Below are positions 58,906-64,000 of a DNA stretch of 64,000 nucleotides, one piece after another. The translations under genes and the position numbers were made by a program. The notes under the pieces were generated by a model, which worked only from the letters and a program-made list of their open reading frames with translations, searched no databases and was not told where the DNA came from. This DNA comes from Sulfuriflexus sp. (GTDB lineage: Bacteria; Pseudomonadota; Gammaproteobacteria; AKS1): assembly GCA_023134145.1 (NCBI GenBank), contig JAGLUW010000017.1, positions 107,136 to 171,135 of the forward strand, read 5' to 3'. Position 1 is the stretch's first letter; every line of letters begins with the position of its first letter.

Positions 58906-60411
58906 ATGTCGAAAGAAATATTAATGGTTGTTGATGCGGTTTCAAATGAGAAAGGCGTAGAGAAGGATGTGATCTTCGGCGCAATTGAAGCAGCATTGGC
59001 GACAGCTACAAAGAAACGTCACAAAGGTGATATCGGTGTTCGCGTTGATATCGATCGCGAGACAGGTGAGTACGATACATTCCGCATATGGGATGTGATC
59101 GATATCATGGACTTTGAACCAGAACTACGAGATTCCACTTTAACATTGGAAGAAGCCGTGCTGCGTAAGTCTGATGCAGAAATTGGTGATGTGATTGAAG
59201 AGCCAATGGAATCAGAAGCCTTTGGCCGTATTGCCGCGCAAACTGCCAAGCAAGTTATTATGCAAAAAGTACGTGAAGCTGAGCGTGCTCAAGTTGTTGA
59301 AGCCTACCAGGATCGTGTTGGTGAATTGGTAACAGGCATTGTTAAACGTGTTGAACGCGGCAGCGTTATTCTTGACCTTGGTAATAATGCAGAAGGTTTA
59401 ATTTCGCGTGACGACATGATTCCACGTGAGCCAGTACGTTCAGGCGATCGTATTCGTGGTTACCTTTATGAAGTTAGTTCAGAAGTACGTGGCCCGCAAC
59501 TATTTATAAGTCGTGTTTCTCCTGAATTCCTAATTGAATTATTTAAACTTGAAGTACCAGAAGTCGGTGACGAGTTAATCGAAATTCTTGGCGCAGCACG
59601 TGACACAGGTCTTCGTGCAAAGATTGCGGTTAAGTCTAACGACCAGCGTATTGACCCAGTCGGTGCTTGTGTTGGTATGCGTGGTTCACGTGTACAAGCA
59701 GTCTCTGGTGAAATTGCCGGTGAACGTGTTGATATTATTTTGTGGGATGACAATCCAGCACAGTACGTTATTAATGCAATGTCACCAGCAGAAGTGCAAT
59801 CCATCGTTATTGATGAAGATACACACTCAATGGATATTGCTGTTGCAGAAGATCAATTGTCATTAGCAATCGGTCGCGGTGGTCAAAACGTTCGTCTCGC
59901 CAGTGAATTAACTGGATGGGAACTCAACGTTATGTCTGAAGCGCAAGCGGAAGAAAAGAGTGACTCGGAAGCAGGGAAAGTTCAGGAATTATTCATGGAG
60001 CAACTTGATGTTGATGAAGAAATCGCCGTCATTCTTGTTCAAGAAGGTTTCACTTCAGTAGAAGAAGTTGCTTACGTACCAATTGAAGAAATGCTCGATA
60101 TCGAAGAGTTCGATGAAGGCATGGTTGAAGAATTACGTAGCCGAGCTAAAGATGTATTGTTAACCAAAGCGCTTGCCACGGAAGAATTAATTGGTGATGC
60201 AAAACCCGCCGATGATCTTCTTGAAATGGAAGGCATGGATGAACCTCTAGCATTTAAGATGGCTGCGAAGGGAATCATCACAATGGAAGATCTTGCAGAA
60301 CAGTCTATTGATGAGTTGATGGAAATCGACGACATGGATGAAGAGCGTGCTGGTGAGTTAATTATGAAAGCACGTGAACCATGGTTTGCAGAAGAAGAGA
60401 GCCAAGGTTAA
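58906..60411 (+). CDS. nusA: Transcription termination/antitermination protein NusA
   Basis: 501 residues. N-terminal RNA polymerase-binding domain (1-125), S1 domain (about 135-200, LVTGIVKRVERGSVILDLG), two KH domains (RIDPVGACVGMRGSRVQAV and LSLAIGRGGQNVRLASELTGW), and two acidic helix-hairpin-helix repeats at the C-terminus (about 365-425 and 440-500), as in other gammaproteobacteria. Its stop codon lies in the first copy of a short tandem repeat. Confidence 0.97.
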   Translation: MSKEILMVVDAVSNEKGVEKDVIFGAIEAALATATKKRHKGDIGVRVDIDRETGEYDTFRIWDVIDIMDFEPELRDSTLTLEEAVLRKSDAEIGDVIEEPMESEAFGRIAAQTAKQVIMQKVREAERAQVVEAYQDRVGELVTGIVKRVERGSVILDLGNNAEGLISRDDMIPREPVRSGDRIRGYLYEVSSEVRGPQLFISRVSPEFLIELFKLEVPEVGDELIEILGAARDTGLRAKIAVKSNDQRIDPVGACVGMRGSRVQAVSGEIAGERVDIILWDDNPAQYVINAMSPAEVQSIVIDEDTHSMDIAVAEDQLSLAIGRGGQNVRLASELTGWELNVMSEAQAEEKSDSEAGKVQELFMEQLDVDEEIAVILVQEGFTSVEEVAYVPIEEMLDIEEFDEGMVEELRSRAKDVLLTKALATEELIGDAKPADDLLEMEGMDEPLAFKMAAKGIITMEDLAEQSIDELMEIDDMDEERAGELIMKAREPWFAEEESQG

Positions 60412-60446
60412 TAAAAGCCTAGGTTAATAAAACCAGGTTCATAGAA
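60405..60446 (+). repeat. Short tandem repeat between nusA and infB
   Basis: AGGTTAATAAAA occurs at 60405-60416 and 60421-60432, and a degenerate third copy (AGGTTCATAGAA) at 60435-60446. The first copy contains the nusA stop codon. Confidence 0.6.
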
Positions 60447-60470
60447 GATAACTTTAAAGAGTAGTGATTA

Positions 60471-62990
60471 ATGCCTGACGTAACGGTAAAACAGTTAGCA
60501 GAAGTAATTGGCACCTCGGTCGATAAATTAATCGACCAAATAAAAGAGGCCGGTCTAACTGCGAGTGATGCAGATTCAAAAATCTCTGATGGCGATAAAG
60601 CCACATTGCTAACCCATTTGCGTCGTTCGCATGGTAAGAGTGATGATGCCGCAGAAAAGGTGGATGCTGGACCTAAAAAGATCACATTAAAACGCCGTTC
60701 AGTAAGTGAGCTGCGTGTTGGTGGAGCTAAAGGTAAAACAGTTAACGTTGAAGTACGTAAGAAACGTACCTATATCAAGCGTGGTGTTGTTCAAGCAGAA
60801 GAAGAAAAGGTGCGTGAAGAAGAAGCGCGCGTTGAAGAAGAGGCTCGTCTTAAGGTAGAAGCAGAACAACGCGCAGTGGACGATGCTAAGGCAGAAAAAG
60901 AAGCTGAAGCAAAACAGACTGAAGAAGCAGAAGCAGCGCGAGTTCAGGCTGAAAAAGACGCCGCTGAAAAATTAAAGGCTGAAGAAAAACCGAAAGCCAA
61001 ACCAGCTGAAAAAGCAGAACCTGAGAAGAAAACCACAGGCGATCCTCGTAAGGCGAAAGGTCGCGCTAAAGATAAAGAAAAATCATCGGGTGGTACTAAG
61101 TACGGCCGTAAAGAATTACATGTGGCGGGCGACAAGTCTGGCCGTCGCAAGAAACGCACTAAGGGCAGAAGACGCTCAGTTGCTGCGAGTCCTTCTGGTG
61201 AGCATGGTTTTGAAATGCCAACAGAAGATATTGTTTATGTAGTTGAGATTCCACAAACGATTACTGTGGGTGATCTTTCTCAGAAAATGAAAGTCAAAGC
61301 CGGTGAAGTTATTAAGGTGATGATGGGTATGGGTAGCATGGTTACCATTAACCAAATGCTTGACCAAGAGACAGCAACCATTCTTGTTGAAGAAATGGGT
61401 CACACACCGAAGAACATGATTGAGAATGCAGCAGAAGAAGAAGTGCTCTCATTGCATGAAGAAGTTGTTGGCGACGAAACAACGCGTGCCCCTGTTGTTA
61501 CTATTATGGGTCACGTTGATCACGGTAAAACATCACTGCTCGATTACATTCGTAAAGCGAATGTGGCAGACGGCGAAGCCGGTGGTATCACCCAGCATAT
61601 TGGTGCTTACCATGTAGAAACTGACAAGGGCATGATCAGCTTCTTGGATACACCAGGTCATGCTGCGTTTACCGCAATGCGTGCACGTGGTGCCAAGGCA
61701 ACGGATATTGTTGTGATTGTGGTTGCAGCTGAAGATGGTGTGATGCCACAAACAAAAGAAGCCATTAAACATGCGCGCGCCTCTGGTGTGCCAATGATTA
61801 TTGCGATTAATAAAATTGATAAACCAGAAGCCGATCCAGCAAAAGTTACAAATGAATTGGTTGCTGAAGAAGTCGTACCGGAAGAATACGGTGGCGATGT
61901 GATGTTTATGAAGGTTTCTGCGCACACAGGTGAAGGTGTTCCTGAATTATTGGATGCAATTTTATTGCAATCAGAATTATTAGAATTAAAAGCGGTTGTT
62001 GAAGCTAAAGCGTCGGGTGTTGTTATTGAAGCGCGACTTGATAAAGGTCGCGGTACGGTTGCAAGTGTCTTGGTTCAAAACGGTACGCTGAAGAAGGGCG
62101 ATATTGTTTTATGTGGTTCTGAATATGGTCGCGTGCGAGCCATGATGGATGAAGACGGTAAAATTATTGAATCTGCCGGTCCTTCTATTCCAGTTGAAAT
62201 TCTCGGTCTCTCTGGCACGCCAGGAGCGGGCGATGAAATGATTGTTGTTGATAACGAGCGTAAAGCACGTGAAGTAGCACAGTTCCGTGGCACCAAACAA
62301 CATGATGCTAAGTTAGCTCGCCAACAAGCGGCTAAGCTTGAAAATATGTTCTCGCAAATGGAAGGCGGTGTTGTTGATTCGCTTAACATTGTACTTAAGG
62401 CTGATGTACATGGCTCGGCGGAAGCGCTGGGTGAATCGTTACGTGCCATTTCAAATGATGAAGTACGTGTAAACATTGTTTCAAGTGGTGTTGGTGGTAT
62501 TAACGAATCTGATGTGCAATTAGCTATTGCGTCATCTGCGATTATGATTGGTTTTAATGTTCGTGCTGATGCAACAGCGAAAATAATGATTGCCGATGAA
62601 GATATAGACCTTCATTACTACAGCATTATTTACGATGCGATTGATGAAGTGAAAGCGTCTGTATTGGGTATGCTTAAACCAATCTACAAAGACGAAATCA
62701 TTGGTCTTGCCGAAGTGCGCGATGTATTCCGTTCATCAAAACTCGGTGCGATTGCCGGTTGTATGGTTGTTGAAGGTACAATTAAACGTGCCAACCCAAT
62801 TCGTGTACTACGTGATGACGTGGTTATTTACGAAGGTGAACTTGAATCGTTACGTCGTCATAAAGATGATGTGGATAATGTTAAGTCGGGTACTGAATGT
62901 GGTATCGGCGTTAAGAATTACAATGACGTTAAACCGGGCGATCAAATTGAAGTTTACGAACGTACCTTGGTTGAACGTAAGCTAGATTAA
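60471..62990 (+). CDS. infB: Translation initiation factor IF-2
   Basis: 839 residues. Two small N-terminal IF2_N-type regions (1-55 and near 245-300) flank a highly charged Glu/Lys/Ala-rich linker (about 110-240). The GTPase domain has G1 [17 protein letters not shown]2 [14 protein letters not shown]3 DTPGHAAFT and G4 NKIDKP. Domains II to IV follow, with the fMet-tRNA-binding end [24 protein letters not shown]. An in-frame internal start for a shorter form is possible but not evident. Confidence 0.97.
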   Translation: MPDVTVKQLAEVIGTSVDKLIDQIKEAGLTASDADSKISDGDKATLLTHLRRSHGKSDDAAEKVDAGPKKITLKRRSVSELRVGGAKGKTVNVEVRKKRTYIKRGVVQAEEEKVREEEARVEEEARLKVEAEQRAVDDAKAEKEAEAKQTEEAEAARVQAEKDAAEKLKAEEKPKAKPAEKAEPEKKTTGDPRKAKGRAKDKEKSSGGTKYGRKELHVAGDKSGRRKKRTKGRRRSVAASPSGEHGFEMPTEDIVYVVEIPQTITVGDLSQKMKVKAGEVIKVMMGMGSMVTINQMLDQETATILVEEMGHTPKNMIENAAEEEVLSLHEEVVGDETTRAPVVTIMGHVDHGKTSLLDYIRKANVADGEAGGITQHIGAYHVETDKGMISFLDTPGHAAFTAMRARGAKATDIVVIVVAAEDGVMPQTKEAIKHARASGVPMIIAINKIDKPEADPAKVTNELVAEEVVPEEYGGDVMFMKVSAHTGEGVPELLDAILLQSELLELKAVVEAKASGVVIEARLDKGRGTVASVLVQNGTLKKGDIVLCGSEYGRVRAMMDEDGKIIESAGPSIPVEILGLSGTPGAGDEMIVVDNERKAREVAQFRGTKQHDAKLARQQAAKLENMFSQMEGGVVDSLNIVLKADVHGSAEALGESLRAISNDEVRVNIVSSGVGGINESDVQLAIASSAIMIGFNVRADATAKIMIADEDIDLHYYSIIYDAIDEVKASVLGMLKPIYKDEIIGLAEVRDVFRSSKLGAIAGCMVVEGTIKRANPIRVLRDDVVIYEGELESLRRHKDDVDNVKSGTECGIGVKNYNDVKPGDQIEVYERTLVERKLD

Positions 62991-62992
62991 AA

Positions 62993-63370
62993 ATGGCTAG
63001 AGAATACGCACGCAGTGATCGTGTCGCGGATCAAATCCAACGTGAGTTGGCGAGATTGATTCAACGCGACATGAGCGATCCCCGTTTAGAACTATTGAGT
63101 GTCTCTGCCGTTGAGGTGACTCGTGATCTTGCTTATGCAACAGTTTACGTTTCCAGTTTGACCGAAAAAACCAGCCACAAAGAAATTCTTAGTGTCTTGG
63201 CAAAAGCCAATGGTTTTTTACGCCGTGAACTGGGTAAAGCAATGCGTCTGCGCATTGTTCCTGAATTAAAATTCAAATACGACGAGTCCATTGAAAAGGG
63301 CATGTCGATGGCAAAATTGATCGATGATGCCGTCAAAAACGATTCTAATGATTCTAGCGAAGAAGACTAA
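62993..63370 (+). CDS. rbfA: 30S ribosome-binding factor A
   Basis: Late 30S maturation and cold-shock factor. 125 residues, KH-like fold: YARSDRVADQIQRELARLIQRDMSDPRL, TVYVSSL, LRRELGKAMRLRIVPELKFKYDES. Acidic Asn/Asp/Ser-rich tail. Starts 2 bases after infB. Confidence 0.97.
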   Translation: MAREYARSDRVADQIQRELARLIQRDMSDPRLELLSVSAVEVTRDLAYATVYVSSLTEKTSHKEILSVLAKANGFLRRELGKAMRLRIVPELKFKYDESIEKGMSMAKLIDDAVKNDSNDSSEED

Positions 63371-63375
63371 TTCAA

Positions 63376-64000
63376 ATGGGCAGACGTCGTAGCTCGAACC
63401 GTGGTCGTGACATTAATGGTGTCTTGCTGTTAGATAAACCACTGGGAATGACCTCCAATAAGGCCTTACAAGAGGTTAAAAGCCTACTTTTTGCCAAGAA
63501 AGCAGGGCATACCGGTACCTTAGATCCTCTCGCAACCGGTTTATTGGCTATTTGTTTTGGTGAGGCAACCAAACTTTCCACCTATATCGTCGATTCTGAA
63601 AAGCATTACCGTGCCACGGCTCAATTAGGTATCACCACAGAAACAGGTGATCGCGAAGGCGATATTATTGAAGAAAAGCCAGTTCCCAAGTTCGATAAAG
63701 CCCAGTTAGAGAGCATTCTTACCCAATTTACTGGTGAGATCATGCAGATCCCACCGATGTATTCAGCACTAAAACATGAAGGTGAGCCACTTTATAAGTT
63801 AGCTCGCCAAGGTATTACCGTTGAACGCCAGCCACGGCCAATCACCATATATTCCATTACGGTGCTCGAAACCACCGACACAACCTTCACCGTGGACGTT
63901 GTTTGCTCAAAAGGTACCTATATACGCACTCTGCTTGAGGATATTGGCGTTGAATTGGGTTGCGGCGCACATGCCGCTGATTTACGCCGCACCGCATTAG
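63376..64000 (+). CDS. truB: tRNA pseudouridine-55 synthase TruB (3' end outside window)
   Basis: Makes pseudouridine 55 in the T loop of tRNAs. 208 codons are visible, open to the window end. It begins MGRRRSSNRGRDINGVLLLDKP. The catalytic motif is AGHTGTLDPLATGLL with the nucleophilic Asp, followed by the block QIPPMYSALKHEGEPLYKLARQG and CSKGTYIRTLLEDIG. Five bases after rbfA. Confidence 0.96.
   Translation, partial: MGRRRSSNRGRDINGVLLLDKPLGMTSNKALQEVKSLLFAKKAGHTGTLDPLATGLLAICFGEATKLSTYIVDSEKHYRATAQLGITTETGDREGDIIEEKPVPKFDKAQLESILTQFTGEIMQIPPMYSALKHEGEPLYKLARQGITVERQPRPITIYSITVLETTDTTFTVDVVCSKGTYIRTLLEDIGVELGCGAHAADLRRTAL

Overview
The window is a piece of a gammaproteobacterial chromosome. 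The base composition looks moderate, and leans to A/T in the signalling region; I did not compute it. The evidence for the lineage is gene order: nadK-recN next to hrcA-grpE-dnaK-dnaJ, then dapB-carA-carB-greA, yhbY/rlmE-ftsH-folP-glmM-tpiA-secG-tRNA-Leu, a full 14-gene nuo operon followed by a DUF2818 gene, and rimP-nusA-infB-rbfA-truB. HrcA together with sigma-32-type promoters, and a DsrE-family lipoprotein, fit a non-enteric, possibly sulfur-oxidising lineage. I cannot name a species.

Layout. 1-730: 3' end of a histidine kinase. 757-3323 (minus): recN and nadK. 3407-8695: heat-shock operon with two near-identical sigma-32-type promoters (before grpE and before dnaK) and a small membrane gene after dnaJ. 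8791-15093: dapB, carA, carB, greA and a DUF4149-like membrane gene. 15185-18892: a 34-residue basic protein, an unrecognised membrane protein, recQ (minus) and a DUF5610-like gene. 18991-25765: yhbY (minus), a long palindromic repeat, rlmE, ftsH, folP, glmM, tpiA, secG. 25830-41103: tRNA-Leu(GAG), its terminator, a clear promoter and nuoA-N plus DUF2818. 41189-46111: a secreted DUF1223 protein, a two-component pair (dCache-type kinase and sigma-54 activator) and a DsrE-like lipoprotein. 46317-46709: initiator tRNA followed by a hairpin-rich element bounded by copies of tRNA sequence. 46820-58159: accessory signalling cluster. 58247-64000: rimP-nusA-infB-rbfA-truB (truB runs off the end).

The most interesting part is 46820-58159. 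It holds two transcription units, each preceded by a near-consensus sigma-28 (FliA) promoter with exact 11-base spacing. Unit A encodes a helix-turn-helix/receiver protein, a multi-receiver PAS/GAF hybrid kinase, a possible small membrane protein, a STAS anti-anti-sigma protein resembling HsbA, and a receiver-PP2C-HATPase protein resembling HsbR. Unit B encodes a second receiver-PP2C protein without the HATPase domain and an HPt-receiver-receiver-PAS-PAS hybrid kinase. The domain set predicts a phosphorelay feeding a partner switch and, from the promoters, co-expression with late flagellar genes. It lies between the initiator tRNA and rimP, which are adjacent in several other gammaproteobacteria, so it looks like an insertion at the tRNA.
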